DNA from: Chlamydiia bacterium
GTDB taxonomy: Bacteria > Chlamydiota > Chlamydiia > Chlamydiales > Simkaniaceae
Reading direction: 5' to 3'
Length of the DNA stretch: 10,047 nucleotides
NCBI GenBank assembly: GCA_020440405.1
Contig: JAGROF010000171.1
Span: 1-10,047, forward strand
The notes below the pieces were generated by a model. It saw only the letters and a list, made by a program, of their open reading frames with translations, was not told where the DNA came from and did not search any database. Shown here one piece after another: positions 1 through 8,412 of the stretch. Positions within the stretch are counted from its first letter, which is position 1. Each line of letters opens with the position of its first letter. The position numbers and the translations under genes are program-made.

Positions 1-2
1 AG

Positions 3-761
3 AAGGCAAATAATCAAGAGGGGATTGTGGCCTGGTCACCTCAAGAACTGGCTGTGACAACCATCAAGAATTTGCATTACCGAGCAAAATGCCTAATGAT
101 GTCCGAAGGAAATATTGGGGGGCATCCCAGTCATATGTATTGGAAACTGGATGACAACAACTTATTTGCAAAAGCATATCACCTACATCCTCTACTTTTC
201 TGGCCAGAAAAACATGGTGTGTATCCAACGATTTCAGCGGATGGGAAAGACTTTCTTGAAAGAGCCTACACGAATTTTAGTAAGTGGGAGGTCATCCAAG
301 ATTGCAATCAGATTTCCTTGTTTGAAGTGTCAAGTAACACTCAATTTTCTGAGGATCGAGCCTATCCTACCGAATTTTTTTCCCTTAAATGCTGGCTGAA
401 GCGGAATACTTCCAAAGCACACCAGTTCTTCTATAAACATGATATTATTCTTGGTGATGGGGAAGAGAAGCCTGAATGGAAAGAGAAGATTAAAGCAGCG
501 CATGGTTTAATCAATAGGCTTCATGCTTCAAATCCTTTTGGGCGTAAGGCTTTTAGATTTAGAATTCCTAATTTCCGTCCAATTTTCAGCTTTTATAGAA
601 TTCTTATTCGCCAGGTCTTGTCTGGGAGAAAGAGATTGACATTTAGAAAGGTATTCCATCATTTCTATTTTTTAATTCGCTATCGCTCTCCCCCTTATCA
701 TACAGTGGATTTTTTCAGAGAATCAAAGCAAGCAACCAAAGATGTAAAGTCTAATGGATGA
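3..761 (+). CDS. Unknown protein, probably 5'-truncated by the window edge; possible C-terminal part of a sugar-transfer protein
   Basis: The frame is open from base 3 to TGA at 759-761, so the gene probably begins upstream. An internal GTG at 27 preceded by GAGG (18-21) is an alternative start that would give 244 residues. I do not recognise a catalytic domain. From that GTG, residues 31-61 contain GGHPSH, a W-x-L-DD stretch and HLHPLLFWPE, followed by TISADG. The pattern H-L-H-P-L followed by TI-x-x-D-G resembles, from memory only, the C-terminal part of uncharacterised proteins found in glycosyltransferase loci. The last 80 residues are strongly basic and aromatic with several amphipathic stretches, which could lie on a membrane surface. 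The end overlaps the start of the downstream NDP-sugar reductase by 8 bp (754-761), so the two are probably translated together, which fits polysaccharide synthesis. Coding status is fairly secure; the function is inference. Confidence 0.7.
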   Translation, partial: KANNQEGIVAWSPQELAVTTIKNLHYRAKCLMMSEGNIGGHPSHMYWKLDDNNLFAKAYHLHPLLFWPEKHGVYPTISADGKDFLERAYTNFSKWEVIQDCNQISLFEVSSNTQFSEDRAYPTEFFSLKCWLKRNTSKAHQFFYKHDIILGDGEEKPEWKEKIKAAHGLINRLHASNPFGRKAFRFRIPNFRPIFSFYRILIRQVLSGRKRLTFRKVFHHFYFLIRYRSPPYHTVDFFRESKQATKDVKSNG

Positions 762-1623
762 TTCTAAGAAAAACATCAAGAGACCTATCGTCATTGGGTC
801 TGGAGGTTTTATTGGAAGACACCTTGTCAAAACTTTTAATGCTCAAGTCTATACGCATTATCGAAGAGCACCATTTTTATTAGACCTGAAAGCACCCTCT
901 CTTGAATCACTTCCGATTAAGGAGTGTACTCATGCTATAATTGCTGCTGGATGCGCAGATATTAACGCTTGCACAAGGCTTCCTGAAGAAACGCATTTGA
1001 TTAATGTGAAAGGAACATTAGAGCTCACGAAACAGTGTATTGAAAAGGGGCTTTTTCCTGTTCTGTTTTCTACAGATTATGTTTTTGATGGACAGGCAGG
1101 GGACTATACGGAAGAGTCACCTCTTTCGCCCATTAACGTTTATGGGAAGCAAAAGGCAGAACTAGAAAAGTGTGTGACAGAAATTACAGGAGGAAATCAC
1201 CTTATCCTTCGTCTTTCAAAGATTTATTCCACAGAGAAGGGAAGCAAGACTCTCATTGATGAGATGGTGCAGCACCTTATCGAGGGCCGCCCCATCCGCG
1301 CAGCAGTCGATCAAGTGTTTTGCCCGCTTCATGTAGAGGATCTTATGCAGTGCATCAAGCTGCTTCTTGAAAAAGGAGAGAGGGGGTTGTTTAATTGCGG
1401 AGGAAGGGAAAAATTGAGTCGGTATGATCTTGCTCTTAAAGTGGCTCAAGCGCTTGGAGTCTCTGAGGCGCTTGTGGAGCCGATTTCTCTTGATCATTTA
1501 GAGGGGAGTCCTCGGCCAAAGGCTACTGCGCTTTCCAGTGATAAGCTTTACAAGACAGTTTTAGTCAATCCTCAGACCATTGATCAATCAATACGTTTGT
1601 TGACGTCTCGTCGAAAAAATTGA
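754..1623 (+). CDS. RmlD-like NAD(P)-dependent NDP-sugar reductase (extended SDR)
   Basis: The 289-residue product has the layout of dTDP-4-dehydrorhamnose reductase (RmlD), which reduces the 4-keto group of dTDP-4-dehydro-L-rhamnose in the cytoplasm. Visible motifs are the Rossmann glycine loop GSGGFIG (15-21), the STDYVFDG segment (106-113) with the catalytic Thr/Ser region, and Y130-G-K-Q-K134, the SDR Tyr-xxx-Lys pair. A C-terminal RPKATAL stretch (254-260) resembles the RmlD substrate-binding end. Length is normal for the family (about 280-300). The ATG at 754 lies inside the last codons of the preceding gene and has no clear Shine-Dalgarno, so expression is probably by translational coupling. 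No rmlA, rmlB or rmlC is in the window, so the exact substrate (rhamnose or another deoxysugar, or a dTDP/UDP/GDP sugar) is uncertain. The SDR assignment is firm; RmlD itself is likely. Confidence 0.85.
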   Translation: MDDSKKNIKRPIVIGSGGFIGRHLVKTFNAQVYTHYRRAPFLLDLKAPSLESLPIKECTHAIIAAGCADINACTRLPEETHLINVKGTLELTKQCIEKGLFPVLFSTDYVFDGQAGDYTEESPLSPINVYGKQKAELEKCVTEITGGNHLILRLSKIYSTEKGSKTLIDEMVQHLIEGRPIRAAVDQVFCPLHVEDLMQCIKLLLEKGERGLFNCGGREKLSRYDLALKVAQALGVSEALVEPISLDHLEGSPRPKATALSSDKLYKTVLVNPQTIDQSIRLLTSRRKN

Positions 1624-1649
1624 CGATCTTCCCGATATCATGATACACT
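1620..1649 (+). promoter_or_regulatory. Candidate sigma70/sigma66-type promoter for the permease-uvrB unit
   Basis: TTGACG (1620-1625) resembles a -35 box. Eighteen bases later comes TACACT (1644-1649), preceded by TG at 1641-1642, giving an extended -10 element. The distance to the ribosome-binding site at 1661 leaves a leader of only a few bases to the Shine-Dalgarno. The -35 box overlaps the stop codon of the upstream reductase gene (1621-1623). A perfect 10-bp palindrome, TATCATGATA (1636-1645), covers the spacer end and the extended -10, where a repressor could bind. The assignment is by eye only. Confidence 0.45.
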
Positions 1650-1660
1650 TCTCGTGAACT

Positions 1661-1665
1661 AGGAG
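1661..1665 (+). promoter_or_regulatory. Shine-Dalgarno AGGAG for the permease gene
   Basis: AGGAG lies six bases before the ATG at 1672 and fixes this start. The N-terminal residues that follow match the expected first helix of the family. Confidence 0.8.
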
Positions 1666-1671
1666 TTTGAG

Positions 1672-2892
1672 ATGCGAATAAGTCATTTCGTTGGGGGAGT
1701 TTTACTTGTTGCAGGAACGACGATCGGAGCAGGGATGTTAGCCCTGCCTGTCATGAGCGCTTTTGTGGGGTTTGGGCCTTCGATTGCGATCTTCCTCCTA
1801 TGTTGGGGGGTAATGCTAGCGACGGCATTCTTTTTTCTCGATACAAACTTAGCGGTTGAGGGAGAGCCGAACCTCATTTCTATGGTACATCAAACGTTAG
1901 GAGGATGGGGGAAAGGATTAAGTTGGGTGGTGTACCTTTTACTTCTCTATTCCTTGACTGCTGCTTATATTGCAGCAAGTGCTCCCTTGTTTTCCTCAGC
2001 GTTTCATACTGTGACAGGGCTTGTTATGCCAGACTGGCTGGCCCCTTTTTGCCTTCCGGTTATTTTTGGTCTTTTTGTCTATCTGGGAACATTAGGAGTG
2101 GATGTCATTAATCGCCTTCTCATGCTCGGATTATGCATCTCATATCTACTTTTAGTGGGATTTCTTCCAGAGCATATAGAAGGGCATTTGCTCATGCATG
2201 TCGATTGGCGTCCCATCTGGATGGTTTTCCCCGTTGTGATTACTTCATTCGGGTACCATATTATCATCCCAAGCCTTACCACCTATATGAATCATGACAA
2301 AAAAAAGCTTCGATGGACGCTGATTATTGGAAGCCTCCTTCCTTTGGTCATTTATTTACTTTGGCAGGTTTTAATCCTGGGGATCGTTCCTTTGAGTGGA
2401 GAGAATGGACTCGTTCATGCGTGGGAACATGGAGTTTCTGCCACAAAGCCCCTCACAGAAATAGTGACGAGCCGCTGGATTGTTACAGGGGCCCAATTTT
2501 TCTCCTTTTTTGCAATTGTGACATCTTTTTTAGGGGTGACGTTGAGCCTTTCTGACTTTTTAACTGATGGATTTAAGATTAAGAAGAGTTGGGAAGGACG
2601 CCTCATTGCTTGTCTTTTGACGTTTATTCCCCCTTTGATTTTTGTTTTTACCTATCAAAGAGGCTTTTTTGTGGCATTGGAGTATGCAGGAGCCTTTGTG
2701 GCGATTCTCCTCATTTTTCTTCCTGCAGTCATGGCATGGAAGCTTAAGGCTCCAAAGTTTTACCGCACAAAATGGGGACGTCTTCTCCTTCTATTTACAA
2801 TTGTTTTTGCCGTTTTCATTGTGGTTGTCGATATTGTCGCTCAGTTAGGACTATTGAAACCGTTGATTTCAAAGTATATTCACCATGTTTGA
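1672..2892 (+). CDS. tyrP: Aromatic amino acid permease of the HAAAP family (TyrP-like)
   Basis: This is a 406-residue inner-membrane protein with about eleven hydrophobic helices (roughly 5-27, 36-58, 83-105, 123-143, 148-166, 182-204, 215-238, 269-297, 310-328, 334-355, 369-393). The first helix carries [12 protein letters not shown] (15-26), the signature of the hydroxy/aromatic amino acid permease family (TyrP, Mtr, TnaB), which imports tyrosine or tryptophan with protons. Length and helix count match TyrP (about 400 residues, 11 TM). Which aromatic amino acid is carried cannot be decided here. A short intergenic region with a plausible promoter and a good AGGAG precedes it. Its last 8 bases overlap the start of uvrB, so the two genes probably share a transcript. 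TyrP-type permeases are frequent, often multicopy, in Chlamydiota, where the amino acid is taken from the host. Confidence 0.9.
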   Translation: MRISHFVGGVLLVAGTTIGAGMLALPVMSAFVGFGPSIAIFLLCWGVMLATAFFFLDTNLAVEGEPNLISMVHQTLGGWGKGLSWVVYLLLLYSLTAAYIAASAPLFSSAFHTVTGLVMPDWLAPFCLPVIFGLFVYLGTLGVDVINRLLMLGLCISYLLLVGFLPEHIEGHLLMHVDWRPIWMVFPVVITSFGYHIIIPSLTTYMNHDKKKLRWTLIIGSLLPLVIYLLWQVLILGIVPLSGENGLVHAWEHGVSATKPLTEIVTSRWIVTGAQFFSFFAIVTSFLGVTLSLSDFLTDGFKIKKSWEGRLIACLLTFIPPLIFVFTYQRGFFVALEYAGAFVAILLIFLPAVMAWKLKAPKFYRTKWGRLLLLFTIVFAVFIVVVDIVAQLGLLKPLISKYIHHV

Positions 2893-4879
2893 GCTGATCT
2901 CTGAATTTTCACCACAGGGAGATCAACCCGAAGCGATTTCCCGACTCGTTGAAGGCATTGAAAGAAAGAAGCGCTCTCAAGTGCTTCTTGGGATTACAGG
3001 GTCTGGGAAAACCTTTACGATGGCCCATGTCATTGCCAAAGTGCAAAGACCCGCACTGATTTTGGCCCATAATAAGACCTTAGCAGCGCAGCTCTATCAA
3101 GAGTTCAATGCTCTCTTTCCCAACAATGCTGTTGAGTATTTTGTGTCTTACTACGATTATTACCAGCCTGAAGCTTATGTGCCTCGTACAGATACGTATA
3201 TTGAAAAAGACTTATCGATCAACGACCGCATTGAAAAGCTGAGACTGCGGGCAACCTGTTCTCTCTTAGAGCGGGAGGATGTGATAATTGTCTCTTCGGT
3301 TTCCTGCATTTATGGATTGGGACTTCCTGAGTATTTCCGAGAGATGAAGCTCTCTTTGAAGGTTGGGGAATCCTACCGGCGGGACGACGTCCTTCTCCAC
3401 CTCATTGAACTCCAGTATACCCGGAATGATTTTGAATTGTCTCGATCGCATTTTCGTGTCCGAGGAGACATTTTAGAGATTGTCCCCGCTTATGAAGATG
3501 ACTTGGGATACCGCATTGAGTTTTTTGGAGATGAAGTAGAGCGGATCAGTGAAATCGATCCGTTGACGGGGAAGGTCAAGCAGCGGGTGAAAGGGTTGTC
3601 TATCTACCCAGGATCGCACCATGTGACACCGGAAGAGGTGCGTTTAAATGCCATGGGGACGATCAAAGAAGAGCTTAAAGAACGCAGCGCGTACTTTCAA
3701 AAGGAAAACCTCCTTGTCGAACAGCAGCGGATTCAGCAGCGAACAAAGTACGATCTAGAGATGATCAAAGAGATTGGCTATTGCAAAGGGGTAGAAAACT
3801 ATTCCCGTCACTTTGGGGGACGGAATCCTGGAGAGCCTCCTGCCTGTTTGTTGGATTACTTTCCGAGTGATTATTTGATTTTTGTCGATGAATCCCACCA
3901 AACCCTTCCCCAGATTCATGCGATGCATAATGGAGATCGAGCACGTAAAAAGTCTCTTGTTGACTTTGGGTTTCGCCTTCCTTCGGCCTATGATAATCGC
4001 CCACTAAAGTTTGAGGAGTTTTACAATCATATCCACCAAGTCGTGTATGTGTCTGCAACCCCAGGGCCTTGGGAGATCAGCGAAGCAGAAGGGGATATTG
4101 TTCAGCAAATCATCCGTCCGACGGGGCTTTTAGATCCTGTAATTGAAGTGCGTCCCGCAACCAACCAGGTCGATGACTGCTTGGATGAGATCCGTATCGA
4201 AACGGAGAAAGGAGGACGGGTTCTTGTCACGACGTTGACAAAGAAGCTTTCTGAAGATCTTTCAAAGTATTTGAAAGAGATTGGGGTCAAAGCAAAATAT
4301 CTCCATTCTGATATCGATACTCTCGAGAGGGTAGAAATTATTAAGGACTTAAGAAAGGGGGTGTTTGATGTGCTTGTGGGGATCAACCTTTTGCGGGAGG
4401 GACTGGATATCCCTGAAGTCTCCTTAGTGGCAATCTTAGATGCAGATAAAGAAGGGTTTTTGCGGAGTGAAACCGCGTTGATTCAAACCTGCGGACGTGC
4501 AGCTCGAAATAGTGAGGGACGGGTCATCATGTATGCAGATAAAGAAACGCAATCGATGAAAAAGACCATCCAGATCACAGCCGAGAGGCGAAAGGTTCAA
4601 GAAGAGCACAATCGAGCTCATGGAATCACTCCCAAGACAGTTCAAAAAGGGCTCTCAGAGGATTTAGCCCAAACCTTTCCGAGTTATCAGGCAGCAGAAG
4701 GAAAAGAGCCCAAAGAGATCCCCTCCATTGATCCCAAGGAAATCCTTGAAAAAGTCAGAGAATGTGAAAAAGAAATGAAGCTTGCGGCGAAAGAGCTACG
4801 CTTTGAAGATGCCGCACGCTTCCGCGATCTAATGCAATACTATCAAGATCTTCAACTCCTTGAAGATCATCCTTCTTAA
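2885..4879 (+). CDS. uvrB: UvrABC excinuclease subunit B
   Basis: This is complete UvrB (664 residues, normal family length), the damage-verifying helicase-like subunit of nucleotide excision repair. It is loaded on DNA by UvrA and then recruits UvrC. Visible motifs are Walker A GITGSGKT (36-43), the damage-probing beta-hairpin region [14 protein letters not shown] (85-98), Walker B DESH (335-338), ATP (391-393 region), helicase motif V around [13 protein letters not shown] (499-511), motif [11 protein letters not shown] (534-542), and the C-terminal UVR coiled-coil domain (about 618-655) that contacts UvrC. Nothing essential is missing. The ATG at 2885 lies inside the end of the permease gene and lacks an obvious Shine-Dalgarno, suggesting coupling. 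Its TAA stop (4877-4879) shares the TTAA at 4876-4879 with the stop of the convergent oxygenase gene. Pairing of uvrB with a permease is presumably incidental. Confidence 0.98.
   Translation: MFELISEFSPQGDQPEAISRLVEGIERKKRSQVLLGITGSGKTFTMAHVIAKVQRPALILAHNKTLAAQLYQEFNALFPNNAVEYFVSYYDYYQPEAYVPRTDTYIEKDLSINDRIEKLRLRATCSLLEREDVIIVSSVSCIYGLGLPEYFREMKLSLKVGESYRRDDVLLHLIELQYTRNDFELSRSHFRVRGDILEIVPAYEDDLGYRIEFFGDEVERISEIDPLTGKVKQRVKGLSIYPGSHHVTPEEVRLNAMGTIKEELKERSAYFQKENLLVEQQRIQQRTKYDLEMIKEIGYCKGVENYSRHFGGRNPGEPPACLLDYFPSDYLIFVDESHQTLPQIHAMHNGDRARKKSLVDFGFRLPSAYDNRPLKFEEFYNHIHQVVYVSATPGPWEISEAEGDIVQQIIRPTGLLDPVIEVRPATNQVDDCLDEIRIETEKGGRVLVTTLTKKLSEDLSKYLKEIGVKAKYLHSDIDTLERVEIIKDLRKGVFDVLVGINLLREGLDIPEVSLVAILDADKEGFLRSETALIQTCGRAARNSEGRVIMYADKETQSMKKTIQITAERRKVQEEHNRAHGITPKTVQKGLSEDLAQTFPSYQAAEGKEPKEIPSIDPKEILEKVRECEKEMKLAAKELRFEDAARFRDLMQYYQDLQLLEDHPS
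4847..4868. terminator. Perfect 9-bp inverted repeat at the convergent gene junction; possible terminator or 3'-end hairpin
   Basis: GATCTTCAA (4847-4855) and TTGAAGATC (4860-4868) form a perfect 9-bp stem with the 4-base loop CTCC. It lies in the last codons of uvrB and begins 7 bases beyond the stop of the minus-strand operon. The stem has only three G-C pairs, and no strong T run follows on either strand, so it is not a classical intrinsic terminator. It is the only hairpin-like structure seen at this junction. Confidence 0.35.
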
Positions 4880-5829
4880 TAGCGTTCCCAGTTTTCGGAA
4901 AACAATGTATTGAAATCATCAAGATAATATTTTGCAAGGCTTGTTTCGTCTTGATAGATTTTTTGCATCGATTCAGGGGACAAGCGAATATCTAGGAAGT
5001 AACTCCGTCTGAGATAATTTTGATCTGGGTGACTTGAGACACTCTTGCTATGCCAAGACACTGGAGATTGAATGAATGCAACAAGGGTGTTGGGTTTATA
5101 AGCAACCTGCTTGACTGGGACTAGATCCCCATTATGCTCCATGATTGCACTTCCTTTTTGTTCAGAAAGCGGCCTTTTATGAGGGGAGCCTTTATATAGA
5201 ACCGTGCCAAGATCTTGATGATTAGAGTCTTTTGGAAAATAGATGATGGCTTGGATAAATGTTTTGATCCCATCAATATGAGGTTTGATCTCATAGCTAG
5301 GGAGGTCCGTGACAAGACAATCATAATGGTAGGGATAAAACGTTAAATCCTTAATGGTTTCTTGCAGTTCTTCTTCAGACGATACAGGGAACTTCCAATC
5401 CAAGTAAGACATAAACTTTTGTGTAATGAGAGGTTTGAGGTAGTGCTTGACCACGACTTCGCCGAATGTGCGCCAAAAGACCCTTTTTTCTTCAATGATA
5501 TTGGTTTTCTCAATGCATCCATAAGTTGTGTAGATTTTTTTCCGGTTTCCTGCTCCCTTAAAATGGGTGAAGCCTGGCCAGTAGTCTGATGCAATATTGT
5601 AAAGCCTTTCCGGCAGGATCCCTTCAATAACAATATGGGGAAAGGGATCGGTAAGAACTTGTGCGGAAGCAAGTTTTTTTTCGATGTGCTGTTTAACATG
5701 ATGCTCTACGCAAAAACCAATAATTTCTCTTTCTTGCTGAACCGTAATTCTTGAGAAAAGAGAGAGAGGGCACAGGCACACTACATAAGCAAGAGTTAAT
5801 AACGTTAACTTTTTTTGTGAAGATTTCAT
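4876..5829 (-). CDS. Exported 2-oxoglutarate/Fe(II)-dependent oxygenase-like protein, copy C
   Basis: This 317-residue protein has a hydrophobic N-terminal segment (about 9-25) after a lysine-rich start, which looks like a signal peptide. [16 protein letters not shown] (62-77) resembles the N-terminal strand-helix of prolyl-hydroxylase-like 2OG oxygenases. The facial triad appears as H184-x-D186 (KPHIDG) and distal H260 (SWHS), with R274/R275 (YLRRS) placed to bind 2-oxoglutarate. Between them lie HQDLGT (204-209) and the [10 protein letters not shown] strand (247-256). It is collinear without gaps with copy B from about residue 111 to 215, including an identical [10 protein letters not shown] (118-127). 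Last gene of the operon, 10 bp after copy B. The upstream Shine-Dalgarno is poor, so coupling is likely. Hydroxylation or another oxidation is the expected chemistry. The substrate is unknown and no family name can be confirmed without a profile search. Confidence 0.8.
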   Translation of the reverse strand: MKSSQKKLTLLTLAYVVCLCPLSLFSRITVQQEREIIGFCVEHHVKQHIEKKLASAQVLTDPFPHIVIEGILPERLYNIASDYWPGFTHFKGAGNRKKIYTTYGCIEKTNIIEEKRVFWRTFGEVVVKHYLKPLITQKFMSYLDWKFPVSSEEELQETIKDLTFYPYHYDCLVTDLPSYEIKPHIDGIKTFIQAIIYFPKDSNHQDLGTVLYKGSPHKRPLSEQKGSAIMEHNGDLVPVKQVAYKPNTLVAFIQSPVSWHSKSVSSHPDQNYLRRSYFLDIRLSPESMQKIYQDETSLAKYYLDDFNTLFSENWERY

Positions 5830-5839
5830 ATTAACAGGC

Positions 5840-6760
5840 CTATTCTCTAGGGTTGACTTGGTTAAAATCTTGATAGTACCAGTCTGTCAAGGTTTCTTGA
5901 AGGTTGTAAATCTGGTTAACAGCTTCAGGAGAAGTGCGCAGGGTCATTAAGAACATTTTACGTAAATAGTGGGTATCGGGGTATGGAGAGGTATCTGCAG
6001 AATGCCATGAAGTGGGCGATTGGAGAAAGACAACAAGCGTGTTTCTTTTGTATCGCACATGCTTTTCAAGCTTAAGAGCTGCTACACAACTGTTATAATG
6101 TCCCTTTCTGAAGGGAGGCCCTCTAAAAAACTTTGTTCCTAGGTCTTGGTGGTCATTATCTTCAGGGAAATACAGGAGACACTGTGCGAATGTCTTGACA
6201 CCATCCACATGTGGATCGATGAAGTAATTAGCGTCATCGATCAGGAGAGAATCGTAATGAAAAGGATAGAACTCGAAGGACTTTTTGAGTGCATTGAGTT
6301 GCTCAGGAGTTGCTCCAGGAAATTTATAATGGATGTAATTGAGTAGCTTTTGAGCGATTAAAGGCTTCATATAGTGATTGACAACCACTTCACCAAAAGT
6401 ACGCCAAAACATTTTTTGTTCAGGAGTTAAGGACGAATGTTCAATGCTTCCTAAGCTGGTACAAACATGCAGCCTATGGACAGGACCATGGTGTGGAAAT
6501 CCTTTGGCATAAAAGCAATTTGGATGGGGCCAAAAGGATTGACCTGCTTCATAAAGCGTTTCAGGAAGAATATCCTCGATAATGAAATGAGGAAAGGGGC
6601 TCTCTTCAACGGGAGTTTTTTCAATTTTCTCACGGATGTAATCCAAGACATCCTCTCCAACACATAAGGATACAATTTCCTCCATTCGATCTTTTGCTTG
6701 AGCAGAAGAACAAAAAAGGAGGCTTGCACAGAAAATCAGGTATATCCAAGGCTTTTTCAT
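5840..6760 (-). CDS. Exported 2-oxoglutarate/Fe(II)-dependent oxygenase-like protein, copy B
   Basis: This 306-residue protein has a textbook signal peptide: MKK, a hydrophobic core (about 5-17), and AQA before K23 as a likely signal peptidase I site. PFPHFIIEDILPETLY (55-70) is followed by the oxygenase core with H184-x-D186 (DPHVDG), HQDLGT (204-209), NTLVVFLQSP (240-249), H253 (SWHS) and R267 (YLRK). These supply the Fe(II) ligands and the 2-oxoglutarate arginine expected for the double-stranded beta-helix fold. An extra HYD (168-170), shared with copy C but absent from copy A, lies just before the core. An AGGA (6768-6771) seven bases before the ATG supports the start. It follows the second sulfotransferase by 9 bp. 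The catalytic prediction rests on motif order and spacing, so activity is inferred. Confidence 0.82.
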   Translation of the reverse strand: MKKPWIYLIFCASLLFCSSAQAKDRMEEIVSLCVGEDVLDYIREKIEKTPVEESPFPHFIIEDILPETLYEAGQSFWPHPNCFYAKGFPHHGPVHRLHVCTSLGSIEHSSLTPEQKMFWRTFGEVVVNHYMKPLIAQKLLNYIHYKFPGATPEQLNALKKSFEFYPFHYDSLLIDDANYFIDPHVDGVKTFAQCLLYFPEDNDHQDLGTKFFRGPPFRKGHYNSCVAALKLEKHVRYKRNTLVVFLQSPTSWHSADTSPYPDTHYLRKMFLMTLRTSPEAVNQIYNLQETLTDWYYQDFNQVNPRE

Positions 6761-6769
6761 CGATGTTTC

Positions 6770-7558
6770 CTATTCCCAGTTTTCATTTTCAATGTAGCCA
6801 AAGTAATAGAGGTAATCATTGAATCTCTCTTTGAAGGTAGAGATTTGATTCGGAGTATACACTTCCTTCCAGCTTCCAATTTGCCCTCTTTTGAATGTAT
6901 TGTTCCATCGAGAATGAGGAGTTGTTCCAAAAAGACCATGTGCAATCATCTGTGTATGTTGTGGATGCAAAGAGATGTTATAGACCGACGCAATTTTTTC
7001 GATCTCTTGGCATTGCTGTTCAAAATCTCCCCCTCCTTTTGATCCGACGAGGTTTTCAAATCGAATCAAAGTGACATTGGGAAGTGTAGAAAGCTCTACA
7101 GCCACTCTGAAAAAGTTGTCGATATCACAGGGAGCAAGGTCATTTGCTTCCAATACAGCTGTTAGCTTTTCCTCAACACTCATTTTTTGCCACATCGGTA
7201 TGAGTGTGGCAAGGACCTCATCCGATCTCTTAAATTCTCCAAAAAGGTAATAATATTTTGGTTCAGGGTGCCTGTTGATTTGTAGAGACACATAATTCAC
7301 ATAAGAAAGACAAACATCTCTTAGGTCTCTAACAATCAAAAGAATTGGGATATCTGGATTGGCTTTAGCAAACTCGACAATACGGTCATAGGTATGATGA
7401 ATATCTGTATCTTGAACGGGTGTGTGAGTAATGGCCTCAATGGTTTTACATATTAAATGAGTTCCTGCTTTGGGAATGGAGGTAATCAAAACCCGCGCTC
7501 GCAAAGTTTGAGGAAACATAAATAAGGCAAGAAATAAAATGATTGCTATCTTTTTCAT
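6770..7558 (-). CDS. Exported PAPS-dependent sulfotransferase, copy 2
   Basis: This 262-residue protein belongs to the classical sulfotransferase family (Sulfotransfer_1 type), which moves sulfate from 3'-phosphoadenosine-5'-phosphosulfate to a hydroxyl or amine. The 5'-phosphosulfate loop is IPKAGTHL (28-35). The 3'-phosphate site is RDLRDVCLSY (77-86; R77, S85). The C-terminal PAPS loop is FKRGQIGSWKEVYT (222-235), matching the RKGxxGxWK-xx-T signature. FENLVGSKGGG (167-177) is typical of bacterial members. A histidine pair at 54-55 could supply the catalytic base. The first 21 residues form a signal peptide (MKK, long hydrophobic core, TLRA), leaving almost no linker before the first beta strand. 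Only 2 bp separate it from the oxygenase copy A stop and 9 bp from copy B, so it sits inside an operon of oxygenases. Acceptor unknown. Confidence 0.88.
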   Translation of the reverse strand: MKKIAIILFLALFMFPQTLRARVLITSIPKAGTHLICKTIEAITHTPVQDTDIHHTYDRIVEFAKANPDIPILLIVRDLRDVCLSYVNYVSLQINRHPEPKYYYLFGEFKRSDEVLATLIPMWQKMSVEEKLTAVLEANDLAPCDIDNFFRVAVELSTLPNVTLIRFENLVGSKGGGDFEQQCQEIEKIASVYNISLHPQHTQMIAHGLFGTTPHSRWNNTFKRGQIGSWKEVYTPNQISTFKERFNDYLYYFGYIENENWE

Positions 7559-7560
7559 AA

Positions 7561-8412
7561 TTATTCCAAATAGTTAATGATGTATTTTTCTATCCCGTAA
7601 TGCTTAATATAGATTTCAGGAGGCATGAGAATAGGCGAAAAGAATGAGCGACGAAGATAGCCTGGATAGGGAGAAGGTTCAAGGGCGTGCCAGGAGATAG
7701 GGGATTGCATAAACGCAATGAATGTGTTTTTTCTGTAAGGCAATTTCTTAACGTATGTTAAATCTGCAGGAACATCCCAGCAGGTATTTTCCCCTCCTGG
7801 ATGAGGGCTTCCTGCATAAAATGTTGTTCCCACATCTTGATGATCATTGTCAGCAGGCAGATAGAAAATAAGCTGAACAAAGCAGTGAGGCTTGTCTGTG
7901 TGAGTGGGGACAGAGCAGCTAGGGGTATCTAGATAAATAGAATTTGTATTTGCAACAGGCTGAAAATTTTCAACCATTTGAGACAATTCTTCAGGGGAAG
8001 CATCTGGAAATTTCACATGTAGAAAACACAAAAACTTTTTAATAATAATAGGTTTAACAATGGTTTCAACAAGATAACTATTAAATGTGCCCCAAAAGGC
8101 TTTTTGTTTGGCGGTGAGTTGACTTCTTTTGAGCTCATCTAACAAAATGCTGTACCGTTCATTGCATTTAGGATTAAATTGATGAGGATGAGGCCAGTGA
8201 TTCACAAGCTCATGATAAAAGTCGTCAGGGAAAAAATCCTTTATGATGAGATGTGGAAAGGGGGTTTCAATGATTTCAGCGTCGATGAGCTTATTGCGAA
8301 GCATTTCAGTCATTGTTGTGTCGGTGCACTTGCTAATTAACCGATCGGTTTCAGAGGCAAATGTGACAGTTGAGGCAAAAAGCGTTAACAACCCAAATAA
8401 AACCGTTCTCAC
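7561..8412 (-). CDS. Exported 2-oxoglutarate/Fe(II)-dependent oxygenase-like protein, copy A (diverged)
   Basis: The best start is GTG at 8412-8410. It has a perfect AGGAGG seven bases upstream, gives a GTGA 4-bp overlap with the methyltransferase stop, and exposes a clean signal peptide (hydrophobic 3-18, FAS before E21). The longer ATG start at 8454 would add 14 hydrophilic residues in front of it. The product is 283 residues. PFPHLIIKDFFPDDFY (51-66) is followed by H171-x-D173 (THTD), HQDVGT (191-196), NTFIAFMQSP (229-238), H242 (SWHA) and R254/R255 (YLRRS), the expected iron and 2-oxoglutarate ligands. It is clearly homologous to copies B and C but more distant: the [10 protein letters not shown] block is changed to FWGTFNSYLV, and the HYD before the core is lost. 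The shared THTD therefore marks the true metal motif. Substrate unknown. Confidence 0.82.
   Translation of the reverse strand: MRTVLFGLLTLFASTVTFASETDRLISKCTDTTMTEMLRNKLIDAEIIETPFPHLIIKDFFPDDFYHELVNHWPHPHQFNPKCNERYSILLDELKRSQLTAKQKAFWGTFNSYLVETIVKPIIIKKFLCFLHVKFPDASPEELSQMVENFQPVANTNSIYLDTPSCSVPTHTDKPHCFVQLIFYLPADNDHQDVGTTFYAGSPHPGGENTCWDVPADLTYVKKLPYRKNTFIAFMQSPISWHALEPSPYPGYLRRSFFSPILMPPEIYIKHYGIEKYIINYLE

Noticed and set aside
3765..4058. 97-residue minus-strand frame inside uvrB
   Set aside because: It is antisense to conserved UvrB sequence including the DESH motif, with no ribosome-binding site or recognisable domain.
5794..5817. Hairpin AGTTAA/TTAACT followed by a run of T on the plus strand, like an intrinsic terminator
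   Set aside because: It falls in the signal-peptide codons of oxygenase copy C. The T run is the complement of lysine AAA codons, the stem is A/T-rich with one G-C pair, and no plus-strand gene precedes it.
6698..7042. 114-residue plus-strand frame opposite the second sulfotransferase
   Set aside because: It is antisense to the PAPS-loop region of a well-supported gene. Its cysteine/phenylalanine-rich composition is typical of a shadow frame.
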